Assembly: GCF_017874235.1 (NCBI RefSeq)
Contig: NZ_JAGGLC010000001.1
Location: forward strand, 806,001 to 870,000
Source: Halolamina salifodinae
GTDB lineage: Archaea > Halobacteriota > Halobacteria > Halobacteriales > Haloferacaceae
Length of the DNA: 64,000 bases
Reading direction: 5' to 3'
The stretch's first letter is position 1. Every line of letters starts with the position of its first letter. Of this stretch, positions 53,206 through 61,676 are shown one piece after another. The position numbers were made by a program, and so were the translations under genes. A model generated the notes under the pieces. The model was not told the origin of the DNA and made no database searches. It worked only from the letters and a program-made list of their open reading frames with translations.

Positions 53206-54210
53206 CTATTCGACTTTCACGACCTGCTTCCCGATGTTCTCGCCCTCGAACAGCCCCAGGAACGCGTCGGGCGCGTTCTCGATCCCCTCGACGACGCTCT
53301 CGCGGTACTCAATATCGCCAGCAGCGACCCACTCCGCCAGATCAGCAGTCGCCTGCTCGAAGCGCGGCGCGAAGTCGCCGACGAGCAGCCCCTGCACGCG
53401 GGCCCGGGTCTCGATCAGCTTCCCCAGCTTTCGCGGCCCGGTCGGCGTCTCCTCGGCGTTGTAGAGCGCGATCTGGCCACAGACAGCCACCCGCGCGTCG
53501 ACGTTGAGGTGGGCGAACACGGCGTCCGTAATCGGCCCGCCGACGTTGTCGAAGTAGCCATCGACGCCCTCCGGGGCGGCCTCGGCCAGCGCCTCGACGT
53601 AGTCGTCGGTCGTTTTGTAGTTGATGCAGGCGTCGAAGCCGAACTCCTCCTCGACCACCTCGCATTTCTCGTCGCTGCCGGCGAAGCCGACGACGCGAGC
53701 GCCCTGCAGCTTGGCGAGCTGGCCGACGACGGAGCCGACGGCCCCTGCGGCCGCACTCACGACCACCGTGTCGCCGGCGCGCGGTTCGAGCACCTCACGC
53801 GTGCCGAAGTAGGCCGTGCGGCCCGGCATCCCCAGCACGCCCAGCGCCGTGGAGACCGGGAGCGCGCCCGTCTCGATGCGCTGGAGGCCGTCAGCGTCAG
53901 CGAGGTGGTACTCCGACCACGACATGTTGCCGACGACCGTGTCGCCGGCCTCGAACTCCGTTCCCGTCTCGTTGACGACTTCGCCGACGCCGCCGCCCTG
54001 CAGCGGTTCGTCGACTTCCCACGGTTCGGCGTAGGACTCGCCGGCGTCCATGCGGCCGCGCATGTACGGGTCCACGGAGAGATAGCGAATCTTCACCAGC
54101 ACTTCGCCCGGGCCGGGGTCGCCGAGTTCGACCGTCCGCAGGTCGAAGGTGTCGTCGTCCGGCACGCCGTCGGGTCGGTCCGCGAGGTAGTAGCGGTTGG
54201 TCGAGACCAT
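53206..54210 (-). CDS. NADP-dependent MDR oxidoreductase (zinc-independent)
   Basis: 334-aa medium-chain reductase of the prostaglandin reductase / leukotriene B4 dehydrogenase type. Substrate-domain motif LSVDPYMRGRM is near 44-54; the NADPH-binding loop AAAGAVGSVVGQLAK is near 150-164. No structural or catalytic zinc Cys cluster. Probably reduces the double bond of alpha,beta-unsaturated carbonyls. Start MVSTNRYYLADRP. Confidence 0.92.
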   Translation of the reverse strand: MVSTNRYYLADRPDGVPDDDTFDLRTVELGDPGPGEVLVKIRYLSVDPYMRGRMDAGESYAEPWEVDEPLQGGGVGEVVNETGTEFEAGDTVVGNMSWSEYHLADADGLQRIETGALPVSTALGVLGMPGRTAYFGTREVLEPRAGDTVVVSAAAGAVGSVVGQLAKLQGARVVGFAGSDEKCEVVEEEFGFDACINYKTTDDYVEALAEAAPEGVDGYFDNVGGPITDAVFAHLNVDARVAVCGQIALYNAEETPTGPRKLGKLIETRARVQGLLVGDFAPRFEQATADLAEWVAAGDIEYRESVVEGIENAPDAFLGLFEGENIGKQVVKVE

Positions 54211-54304
54211 GCCCGAATCTGGGTCGCGGGAGGGAAGGACCCTACGGCGGTGGCAGAGCGCCGGCGTCCGTGGCCTTATGCCCGCCCGGACCCCATACGG
54301 GCGC

Positions 54305-55120
54305 ATGACCGACCTCTCGCTTTCCGCGACGCAGTTAGACCGCTACTCCCGGCATATCATCCTCGACGACGTGGGGCCGGAAGGGCAAAAGCGCCTGCTG
54401 GAGGGGAGCGCGCTGGTCGTCGGCGCCGGCGGCCTCGGCGCGCCGGTGATCCAGTATCTCGCGGCCGCGGGCGTGGGCCGACTGGGCATCGTCGACGACG
54501 ACGTGGTCGAGCGCTCGAACCTCCAGCGCCAGATCATCCACCGCGACGCCGACGTGGGCCGGGCCAAAGCCGAGAGCGCCGCGGAGTTCGTCGCCGAACT
54601 CAACCCCGACATCGAGGTGGAGCCTCTGGAGGCCCGCATCGCGCCCGACGAGGCCCGGGAGTTGGTCGCCGACTACGACGTGGTCGTCGACTGCACCGAC
54701 AACTTCCCGACGCGGTACATGCTCAACGACGCCTGCCAGATCGAGGGCGTCCCGCTCTGTCACGGCGCTATCTACAAGTTCGAGGGTCAGATCACCACGC
54801 TCACCCCCGAGGGGCCCTGCTACCGCTGTCTGTTCCCGGAGGCGCCGGAGCCCGGAACCGTGCCGGACTGTGCGAGCACGGGCGTGCTGGGCGTGCTCCC
54901 CGGCACCGTCGGCTGTCTGCAGGCCACGGAGGCCATGAAGGTGCTGCTGGGGTTGGGCGACACGCTCTCGGGACGCCTGCTGTTCTACGACGCCCGCGAA
55001 CTCTCCTTCGAGACCGTTCCCTACCGCGAGAACCCCGACTGCCCGGTCTGTGGCGACGACGCCATCGACGACCTGACCGGCGTCGACTACGCGGGTGGCT
55101 GTGAAGTCGCGAGCGACTGA
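54305..55120 (+). CDS. ubaA: Ubiquitin-activating E1-like protein UbaA
   Basis: 271-aa MoeB/ThiF-type adenylyltransferase. ATP loop GAGGLGAP 40-47, catalytic Cys189 (VPDCASTG), zinc ligands CYRC 172-175 and C246/C249 (CPVC). In Haloferax the single UbaA activates SAMP1 and SAMP2 for conjugation and for sulfur transfer. Here its partners samp2 and ncsA are in the same window. No rhodanese domain is fused. Start MTDLSLSATQLDRYSRH by family. Confidence 0.94.
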   Translation: MTDLSLSATQLDRYSRHIILDDVGPEGQKRLLEGSALVVGAGGLGAPVIQYLAAAGVGRLGIVDDDVVERSNLQRQIIHRDADVGRAKAESAAEFVAELNPDIEVEPLEARIAPDEARELVADYDVVVDCTDNFPTRYMLNDACQIEGVPLCHGAIYKFEGQITTLTPEGPCYRCLFPEAPEPGTVPDCASTGVLGVLPGTVGCLQATEAMKVLLGLGDTLSGRLLFYDARELSFETVPYRENPDCPVCGDDAIDDLTGVDYAGGCEVASD

Positions 55121-55263
55121 TCGGGAGGACTGACCCGTTCCGTCGGGCGACGTGTGTGACACTTACACAAGGTTATCCCCCCTAAGTATCTGTCGGAGCC
55201 CCCGTATGGCCCGTACCTACCGAAAAAGGCCGGTAGAAGCCCGGTAAAGCGTGACACGGTGCG

Positions 55264-55280
55264 CGAAAGGTTTATATACT
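55264..55280 (+). promoter_or_regulatory. Strong promoter of tfb
   Basis: CGAAAGGTTTATATACT: BRE CGAAA followed by TATA TTTATATA (55271-55278), one of the best matches in the window. An imperfect TGTGT/ACACA inverted repeat near 55151-55168 could be an operator. Confidence 0.65.
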
Positions 55281-55294
55281 TCTCTCCCCTATCA

Positions 55295-55348
55295 ATGAGT
55301 GAAGACAGCCCGACTGGCGATGTCGGGATCCTTCGATTCCATCAATGA
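55295..55348 (+). other. Possible 17-codon leader ORF before tfb
   Basis: ATG at 55295 opens MSEDSPTGDVGILRFHQ, whose TGA overlaps the tfb ATG (ATGA). Both starts sit in the same context ATCAATGAG. The TATA box is 17-24 nt before the first ATG, so transcription may start at or slightly after it. Real only if the mRNA includes 55295. Confidence 0.25.
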
Positions 55349-56310
55349 GCACCAACACAACCCACCGCGAAACTGAGACCGAGCGGGCAGAGATCGACGA
55401 GGAGGAGCACCACTGTCCCGAGTGCGGTGGCAACCTCAAAACCGACGAGTCCCAGGCCGAGACCGTCTGTGAGGACTGTGGTCTGGTCGTCGACGAAGAC
55501 GCTATCGACCGCGGCCCCGAGTGGCGAGCGTTCGACGCCAGCGAGAAGGACAGCAAGTCCCGTGTCGGCGCCCCGACCACGAAGATGATGCACGACGACG
55601 GGCTCTCGACCAACATCGGCTGGCAGAACAAGGACGCCTACGGCAACGCGCTGTCGGCGAGCCAGCGCCAGAAGATGCAGCGCCTGCGAACCTGGAACGA
55701 GCGGTTCCGCACCCGGGACCACAAGGAGCGCAACCTCAAGCAGGCCCTCGGCGAGATCGACCGGATGGCCTCCGCGCTCGGCCTCCCGGACAACGTCCGT
55801 GAGACCGCCTCGGTCATCTACCGACAGGCGCTGGACAAGGACCTGCTCCCCGGCCGCTCCATCGAGGGGATCTCGACGGCGAGCCTCCACGCTGCGGCCC
55901 GGATGGGGAACGTCCCCCGCAGCCTCGACGAGATGAGTGCCGTCTCACGCGTCGATCAGGCGACGTTCAAGCGCGCCTACCGCTACATCGTGCGAGAACT
56001 GAAGCTCGAGGTCCAGCCCGCGGACCCGCTGGAGTACCTCCCGCGCTTTGCCAGCGACCTCGATCTCGCCGACGAGACCGAGCGCCGCGCACGCGAACTG
56101 CTCGAAACGGCCAAGCGCCAGAACGTCCACTCGGGCAAGTCGCCGGTCGGCCTCGCGGCCGCCGCGATCTACGCCGCGGGCGTGCTCTGTAACGACGCGC
56201 TGACCCAGAGCGAAGTCAGCGCGGCGACGGACATGAGCGAGGTCACCATCCGGAACCGGTACCAGGAGCTACTCCAGGCCGCCGAGTCCGGCCGCGCCGC
56301 CGCCGTCTGA
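55345..56310 (+). CDS. tfb: Transcription initiation factor TFB
   Basis: 321-aa TFIIB homologue. N-terminal zinc ribbon C24, C27, C42, C45; B-reader and linker (about 55-110); two cyclin-like repeats (about 120-215 and 220-310) that bind TBP and the BRE. It recruits RNA polymerase. Haloarchaea carry several TFBs, so this may be one of a set. It is preceded by a strong promoter and a 40-70 nt leader. Confidence 0.97.
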   Translation: MSTNTTHRETETERAEIDEEEHHCPECGGNLKTDESQAETVCEDCGLVVDEDAIDRGPEWRAFDASEKDSKSRVGAPTTKMMHDDGLSTNIGWQNKDAYGNALSASQRQKMQRLRTWNERFRTRDHKERNLKQALGEIDRMASALGLPDNVRETASVIYRQALDKDLLPGRSIEGISTASLHAAARMGNVPRSLDEMSAVSRVDQATFKRAYRYIVRELKLEVQPADPLEYLPRFASDLDLADETERRARELLETAKRQNVHSGKSPVGLAAAAIYAAGVLCNDALTQSEVSAATDMSEVTIRNRYQELLQAAESGRAAAV

Positions 56311-56399
56311 GCGAACGTCGAAGCTGACGGCCGACAGCGGTAAGCGACGCTGACGAACGGTTTTCTCCAGAATCAGTCACCGAAAAGCGGCGGCGCCGC

Positions 56400-56447
56400 C
56401 TAGCGAAGGCCGCCGAGGATCTCGTAGTCCTCGTCCGGCTCATAGCG
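56400..56447 (-). pseudogene. Possible remnant of a copA-like C-terminus
   Basis: A short open stretch reads RYEPDEDYEILGGLR then stop, matching the copA end [14 protein letters not shown]. It lies about 40-85 nt past the copA stop on the same strand with a stop codon between. It may be a decayed duplicate of the gene end or chance; the match is only about 8 residues. Confidence 0.3.
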
Positions 56448-56485
56448 GAGTCGGACGAGTCAGACGAGGCACACGCCTCCTCAGA

Positions 56486-59194
56486 TTACCGCCACAACGG
56501 GCGGTAATCTTCGTCCGGCGTGTACCGCCGGAACAGCAGGCTGTTCCCCAGCACCGACACCGAGGAGAACGCCATCGCCCCCGCGGCGAGTACTGGCTGG
56601 AGCAGGCCCAGCGACGCCAGCGGGATCATCGCCGTGTTGTAGCCCAGCGCCCAGACGAGGTTCTGCTTGATCTTCTGCAGCGTCGCGTCGGAGATCCGGA
56701 TCGCCTTCACCACGTCGACGGGGTCGTCGCGCATCAGCGTCACGTCGGCGGCCTCGATAGCCACGTCCGTGCCCGAACCGATGGCCGTACCGACGTACGC
56801 GACCGCCAGCGCCGGCGCGTCGTTGACGCCGTCGCCGACCATCATCGCCTGCCGTCCGTCATCCTGGATCACTTCCACGGCGTCGGACTTGTCCTCGGGC
56901 AGCACCTCCGCACGGACGTTCTCGGGGTTGATTCCGACTGCCTCGGCGACCGCACGGGCGGTCCGCTCGTTGTCGCCGGTGAGCATCATCACGTCGACGC
57001 CGCGCGCCTGAAGCTGGCTCACGGCGGACTTCGCGCTCTCCTTGACCGTGTCGGCATCGGCGACGACGCCCACGAGATCACCCTCGTAGGCGATCAGCAT
57101 CGCCGTCTTCCCCTCGTTCTCGAGGCGTTCCATCGTCTCCGCGGCGGGGTCGGGGTCGACGCCGTTCTCGCGGAGCAGCTTTCGGTTGCCGACCAGCACC
57201 TCGCCGCCGCCGTCGGACGAGTCCGACGTGCCTCCGGCTTCGCCGGAGACGTCGACGGTCGCCCGGACGCCATGCCCGGGGACGTTCTCGAAGCTCTCGG
57301 CCGAGCCGATTTCGATCCCGCGTTCCTCGGCGCCGTCGACGATGGCGCGAGCCAGCGGGTGCTCGCTGCCGCTCTCGGCCGTCGCGGCGAGTCGGAGCAC
57401 GTCGTCCTCGCTGAGTCGCTCGCGTTCGGCCAACTGGCCGCCGTCGGATCGGTGATCCGACGAGGATCGCGAACCGTCGGTTCGCTCACCACCGTCGGCT
57501 CGAGCCCCCTCCGGGCCGTCGAACACGACCACGTCGGTGAGTTCCATCTCGCCCTCGGTGAGCGTCCCGGTCTTGTCGAAGACGACCGTGTCGACGTCCT
57601 TCGCGCGCTCGAGCACGTCGCCGCCCTTGAACAGCACGCCGTTCTGGGCGCCGATGGTGGTCCCGACCATCGTCGCCGCGGGCGTCGCCAGACCCAGCGC
57701 GCAGGGACAGGCGATCAGCACCGCCGAGGCGAACACGATGACCGCGAACTCGAACACCGAGACCGTCCCGCCGGCGACCGCCGGGCCGCCGGCGACCAGC
57801 CCCCACAGCGGCAGCGCGTCGACGAAGCCAGCGAGCGCCTGGGGGAACAGGAACCAGACGGCGCCCCAGAACACCGCGTTCACGATGACTGCCGGCACGA
57901 AGTACGCGGAGATGCGGTCCGCGAGGTTCTGGATCTCCGGCTGGCGGGACTGGGCCTCCTTCACCGTCCGGACGATCTGCTGGAGCGCCGTGTCGGCGCC
58001 GACTTTCGTCGCCTCGACGATCAGCATCCCGTTCTCGTTGATCGTCGACCCGACCACCTCGTCGCCCTCGGTCTTCTCGACGGGGACGGACTCGCCGGTG
58101 ACCATCGACTCGTCGACGGCGGACTGCCCCTCGACGACGACGCCGTCGGTGGGGATCTGCTCGCCCGGCCGGACCTTCATCAGGTCGCCGACTTCGACGT
58201 CCTCGAGGGGAATCTCTTCCTCGTTCCCGTCCGTATCGACGGCTTCGCCGTCTGCCTGCGGCGTCTTCGACGCCGCTCTGTCGATGACGGTCGCAGTATC
58301 GGCCTCCATCTCCAGCAGCGTCCGCAGCGCCTCGCCGGCCTGCCCTTTCGAGCGAGCCTCGAGGTAGTTCCCGAGCGTGATGAACACGAGGATCAGCGCC
58401 GCGGTGTCGAAGTAGACGCTGCCGGCGATCAGGTCCGCGAGCACGGCGACGGAGTAGGTGTACGCCGTCGTGGACCCGAGCGCGATCAGCACGTCCATGT
58501 TGGCCCGGCCGTTCCTGACGAGCGCGTTGTAGGAGTTCCGGTAGAACGGCCGGCCGAGGACGATCTGGACGGGCGTCGCGAGCGCGAACATCACCCAGCC
58601 CAGCGGGACGCCAAACAGCGAGTCGGCGAGCAGGCTGTCGAACAGGAAGTGTTCGAGCAGGAAGAACAGCAGCGGCGCCGAGAGCACGGCGCCGAAGATG
58701 GTCAGCCGGCGCTGTTTACGGATCTCCTCGTTGCGGGCGGCGTCGCGGGCGGACTCGCCCTCGTCGTCGCCGCCCTCCCGGACGGGCGTGTACCCCGCAT
58801 CCTCGATGGCGTCGTACATGGCTTCTCGCGAGGCGTCCTCGGGGTTGTAGGTGACCTGTGCCTCGTCGGTTGCGTAGTTCACTTCGGCGTCGACGACGCC
58901 CGGGAGGCCTTCGAGTGCCGCCTCGTTCGTGTCGGCGCAGTTCGCACACGACATGTCCGAGATGGCGATGGACACCGTCTCCGAGACGACGCCGTAGCCG
59001 GCGCTCTCGACGGCGGCGTAGATGTCGCCCAGCGACACCGTCTCGGGGTCGTACTCGACGGACCCCTCGTCGGTGGCGTAGTTGACGGTGGCCTCGACGA
59101 CGCCGTCGAGGTCCTCCAGGGCCTCCCCAACAGTCGCCGAACAGTTGGCACAGGACATGCCCGTGATGTTCAGCTGTGCGGTTCGTGTTCCCAT
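56486..59194 (-). CDS. copA: Copper-transporting P-type ATPase
   Basis: 902-aa P1B ATPase exporting Cu+. Two N-terminal metal-binding domains with CXXC at C15/C18 and C83/C86; eight membrane helices; actuator TGES near 365; CPC ion motif near 496; phosphorylation site DKTGT near 541; GDGVNDAP near 785. Disordered Ser/Asp/Gly segments near 570-584 and 649-661 are encoded by hairpin pairs. It stands between tfb (convergent) and ncsA (divergent). Confidence 0.96.
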   Translation of the reverse strand: MGTRTAQLNITGMSCANCSATVGEALEDLDGVVEATVNYATDEGSVEYDPETVSLGDIYAAVESAGYGVVSETVSIAISDMSCANCADTNEAALEGLPGVVDAEVNYATDEAQVTYNPEDASREAMYDAIEDAGYTPVREGGDDEGESARDAARNEEIRKQRRLTIFGAVLSAPLLFFLLEHFLFDSLLADSLFGVPLGWVMFALATPVQIVLGRPFYRNSYNALVRNGRANMDVLIALGSTTAYTYSVAVLADLIAGSVYFDTAALILVFITLGNYLEARSKGQAGEALRTLLEMEADTATVIDRAASKTPQADGEAVDTDGNEEEIPLEDVEVGDLMKVRPGEQIPTDGVVVEGQSAVDESMVTGESVPVEKTEGDEVVGSTINENGMLIVEATKVGADTALQQIVRTVKEAQSRQPEIQNLADRISAYFVPAVIVNAVFWGAVWFLFPQALAGFVDALPLWGLVAGGPAVAGGTVSVFEFAVIVFASAVLIACPCALGLATPAATMVGTTIGAQNGVLFKGGDVLERAKDVDTVVFDKTGTLTEGEMELTDVVVFDGPEGARADGGERTDGSRSSSDHRSDGGQLAERERLSEDDVLRLAATAESGSEHPLARAIVDGAEERGIEIGSAESFENVPGHGVRATVDVSGEAGGTSDSSDGGGEVLVGNRKLLRENGVDPDPAAETMERLENEGKTAMLIAYEGDLVGVVADADTVKESAKSAVSQLQARGVDVMMLTGDNERTARAVAEAVGINPENVRAEVLPEDKSDAVEVIQDDGRQAMMVGDGVNDAPALAVAYVGTAIGSGTDVAIEAADVTLMRDDPVDVVKAIRISDATLQKIKQNLVWALGYNTAMIPLASLGLLQPVLAAGAMAFSSVSVLGNSLLFRRYTPDEDYRPLWR
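57212..57248 (-). repeat. Hairpin pair inside copA (site 1)
   Basis: 57212-57227: inverted repeat GTCGGAC with a 2-nt centre. 57232-57248: arm CTCCGGC, loop TTC on the plus strand (GAA on the minus strand, giving GCGAAGC), 7 bp perfect. Encodes a Gly/Ser/Asp-rich loop of the nucleotide-binding domain. Confidence 0.55.
57443..57485 (-). repeat. Hairpin pair inside copA (site 2)
   Basis: 57443-57461: arm GTCGGATC, loop GGT, 8 bp perfect. 57469-57485: arm GCGAACC, loop GTC, 7 bp perfect; spacer 7 nt. Encodes the segment [17 protein letters not shown] soon after the phosphorylation site. Confidence 0.55.
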
Positions 59195-59402
59195 AGTGTT
59201 CTATAGTACGGGTTCCTCCCTTAGTGGGTTTGCGCCTTGGGAACAGCGCCTCGGACGGGTGTCGAACTTTGGAAACCAAACCGAGAAGCCGATCGGACTG
59301 CGCGAATCGCCCCGCGGCGACCGACCGATCCGGCCACGTCGACGGATCATCCTGCCCCCGCGAGCGAAACCCGTATGCCCGGCGGTCGGCTAGCGCCAGC
59401 AA

Positions 59403-60371
59403 ATGGACTGTGACCGGTGCGGTTCCGAGGCGGTGATGAACGCCGCCTACTCCGGGGCGCATCTCTGTGAGGAGCACGTCACCCGGTCGGTGGAGAAGCG
59501 GGTGCGCCGCCGGATCCGGGAGGACGACATGCTCTCCGACGAGGCGACGCCCGAGAACCCCGAGACGTGGGTGATCGGCCTCTCGGGCGGGAAGGACTCG
59601 GTGGTGCTCACCGAGATCCTGGCGGACACGTTCGGCAAGGACCCCCGCGTGGAATTGGTGGCGCTCTCGATCCACGAGGGGATCGAGGGCTACCGCGACG
59701 AGTCACTCGCCGCCAGCGAGGAGCTGACCGCGGATCTCGAGATCGCCCACGAGGTCGTCGGCTACGAGGAGGAGTTCGGCGTCCGCATGGACGACGTGGT
59801 CGAGGACGACCCCGAGAACATGGCGCCCTGCGCGTACTGCGGCGTGTTCCGGCGTGACCTGCTGGAGGACTACGCCGAGCAACTGGGCGCCGACAAACTC
59901 CTGACGGGCCACAATCTCGACGACGAGGCCCAGACGGCGCTGATGAACTTCCTCGAGGGCGACGTGAAGCAGGTCGCCAAACATTTCGACGCCTCCATCG
60001 GCGGCTTCGAGGACCGCGAGGAGAGCGACTCGTTCGTCCCGCGGGCCAAGCCGCTGCGGGACATTCCCGAGAAGGAGGTGGCACTCTACGCGCACCTGAA
60101 CGACCTGCCGGCCCACATCACCGAGTGTCCCCACGCCAGCGAGGCCTACCGCGGGGAGATTCAGGAACTGCTGTTGAAACTGGAGGAGAACCACCCCGGG
60201 ACCCGGCACTCGATCATGGCCGGCTACGAGGAGTTGGCGTCGCTGGCGGCTGACTCGTACGACGACGACGGAAACGGGAAGGATCTGGGCGAGTGCGAGC
60301 GCTGCGGGTCGACGACGTCTGGGGACGTGTGTCGGAAGTGTCGGCTGTTGGCGTCGATGGAAGCAGTCTGA
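59403..60371 (+). CDS. ncsA: tRNA wobble-uridine 2-thiolation protein NcsA
   Basis: 322-aa TtuA/Ncs6-type PP-loop enzyme. PP-loop SGGKDS 61-66; N-terminal zinc finger C3, C6, C22, H25; [4Fe-4S] ligand candidates C143, C146, C242; C-terminal zinc finger C298, C301, C310, C313. It adenylates the tRNA uridine and inserts sulfur from SAMP2 thiocarboxylate, which UbaA produces. Divergent from copA. The downstream 478 nt hold a family II element. Confidence 0.95.
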   Translation: MDCDRCGSEAVMNAAYSGAHLCEEHVTRSVEKRVRRRIREDDMLSDEATPENPETWVIGLSGGKDSVVLTEILADTFGKDPRVELVALSIHEGIEGYRDESLAASEELTADLEIAHEVVGYEEEFGVRMDDVVEDDPENMAPCAYCGVFRRDLLEDYAEQLGADKLLTGHNLDDEAQTALMNFLEGDVKQVAKHFDASIGGFEDREESDSFVPRAKPLRDIPEKEVALYAHLNDLPAHITECPHASEAYRGEIQELLLKLEENHPGTRHSIMAGYEELASLAADSYDDDGNGKDLGECERCGSTTSGDVCRKCRLLASMEAV

Positions 60372-60439
60372 GGAGCAGTTCGTTTTGCGGGTAGTGCTTT
60401 CTGGGACGTGATGGCGTCGACGACGGGTAGCGCTGCAGC

Positions 60440-60815
60440 CGCGACGGCGACCACGACCGCGGAATTCCCATGACCTCTGGGACCGCCGGGCGCCGGGGAT
60501 GAACCCCGGCACAGCGCCGATTCCCCACCCCTCCCCCCGCGCTCGCCGACCGCTGGCGAGCGCGAGGCGTCCACCGCATCCGCCGCGGCGGCGGTGGCGC
60601 GAAGCAGGCGCGACCTCGTGTCGCGCCATCAGAAATCTCCGATTTCTGATTGGCAGACGAGAATCTTCGATTCTCGTCGACGCCTCAGCGCGAGGGACGA
60701 GCGAGGGTTAAGCCCGAGCGAGTCGGCTGGGGAGGCGTGAGGCCGCGGAGTGGTCAGCGGTGCGGTCACAAGTTGCCAACGATAGAGATGCTGTTGCTGT
60801 CGCGGAAAACCGTAT
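60440..60815 (+). repeat. Structured intergenic element, family II copy C
   Basis: Left arm here is Y (GGAATTCCCATGACC, near 60461-60475), then stem GCCGGGG (loop ATGAA), the C-rich run, stem GCGCTCGCC, CCACCGC/GCGGTGG, stem GGCGCGAC with loop CTCGT, an inserted two-hairpin cassette 60628-60678, the tandem-G.A hairpin identical to copy B, and GCGGTGCGGTCACAAGT. The right arm is X (TTGCCAACGATAG..). Arms X and Y are swapped relative to copy B. It fills the gap between ncsA and the next gene. Confidence 0.87.
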
Positions 60816-60849
60816 CCCTCGTAAAACCACCAAACCAGCAAATTCCAAC

Positions 60850-61638
60850 CTACACCCGCCCAACAGTAACCTCGAAGGGCACCACCTCGCGCCGCCGGTA
60901 CCCCTCCTCACCCATCGCCCGCACCACATCCCGACCCATCTCGCGCCACGCCGCCCGGAGCGCGTCGTAGTCGGCGCCGCCGGCCCGCAACTCCCGCTCG
61001 TGCTCCGCGATCCCCGCGCCGCTCGCTTTCCGCGCGGCGCTCTCCATCGCCGGCTCCGAGTACGGCGGTTCGACGAGCTTCTCGTGGTAGTACGTCCGCT
61101 GCTCGACCACCTCCAACCCAGTGTCCGCAAACAGATCGGCGACGCGCTCGCCCATCGCCACATCCGTCTCGACGCCCTCGAGGTACGCCTCCCGGACCTC
61201 CCGCTCCAGTCGCTCCTCGGCGTCGACGGTCGAACTGACCTCCACAGCCGCGTTGTTCGGCTCGATAGCCGCCACGAGGTCCGAAGAGACCCGGGCGAGT
61301 TCCCGGACGGCCCCGGCGGGGTCGGGGAGGTTGATCAGCAGCGCCTGACAGACCACCAGATCGGCGACGCCGTCGCGGAACGGCAGGCGAGTGGCGTCGC
61401 CGGCGACTGCCGGGAGGCCGGCCTGCTCGTGCGCGACCGTGAGGAGGTCCGTGGCGGCGTCGACGCCGATCACCTCGCCCGGCGTCTCGGCTGCGAGCAC
61501 GCCGGAGAGTTCGCCCGTGCCACAACCCACGTCCAGCACGCGCTCGCGGCTGTCGAGGGCCAGCGGTTCGAGCGCCGCGGTCGACTCCCACATCCCGCGG
61601 CGGGTGTGTTCGAGATACTCCGGCGTGAACTCCCGCAC
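60850..61638 (-). CDS. SAM-dependent methyltransferase, substrate unknown
   Basis: 262 aa class I methyltransferase: motif I RVLDVGCGTGELSG (about 32-45), acidic motif II VIGVDAATDLL, motif III AGDATRLPFRDGVADLVVCQ. A C-terminal helical extension (about 150-262) contains YYHEKLVEPPY, which might bind the substrate. No neighbour suggests a pathway; start MREFTPEYLEHTRRGMWES fits family starts. Confidence 0.85.
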   Translation of the reverse strand: MREFTPEYLEHTRRGMWESTAALEPLALDSRERVLDVGCGTGELSGVLAAETPGEVIGVDAATDLLTVAHEQAGLPAVAGDATRLPFRDGVADLVVCQALLINLPDPAGAVRELARVSSDLVAAIEPNNAAVEVSSTVDAEERLEREVREAYLEGVETDVAMGERVADLFADTGLEVVEQRTYYHEKLVEPPYSEPAMESAARKASGAGIAEHERELRAGGADYDALRAAWREMGRDVVRAMGEEGYRRREVVPFEVTVGRV

Positions 61639-61676
61639 GGGCGAGAGTCGGACCGGCGGGAGGAAAAGCGAGTCGG

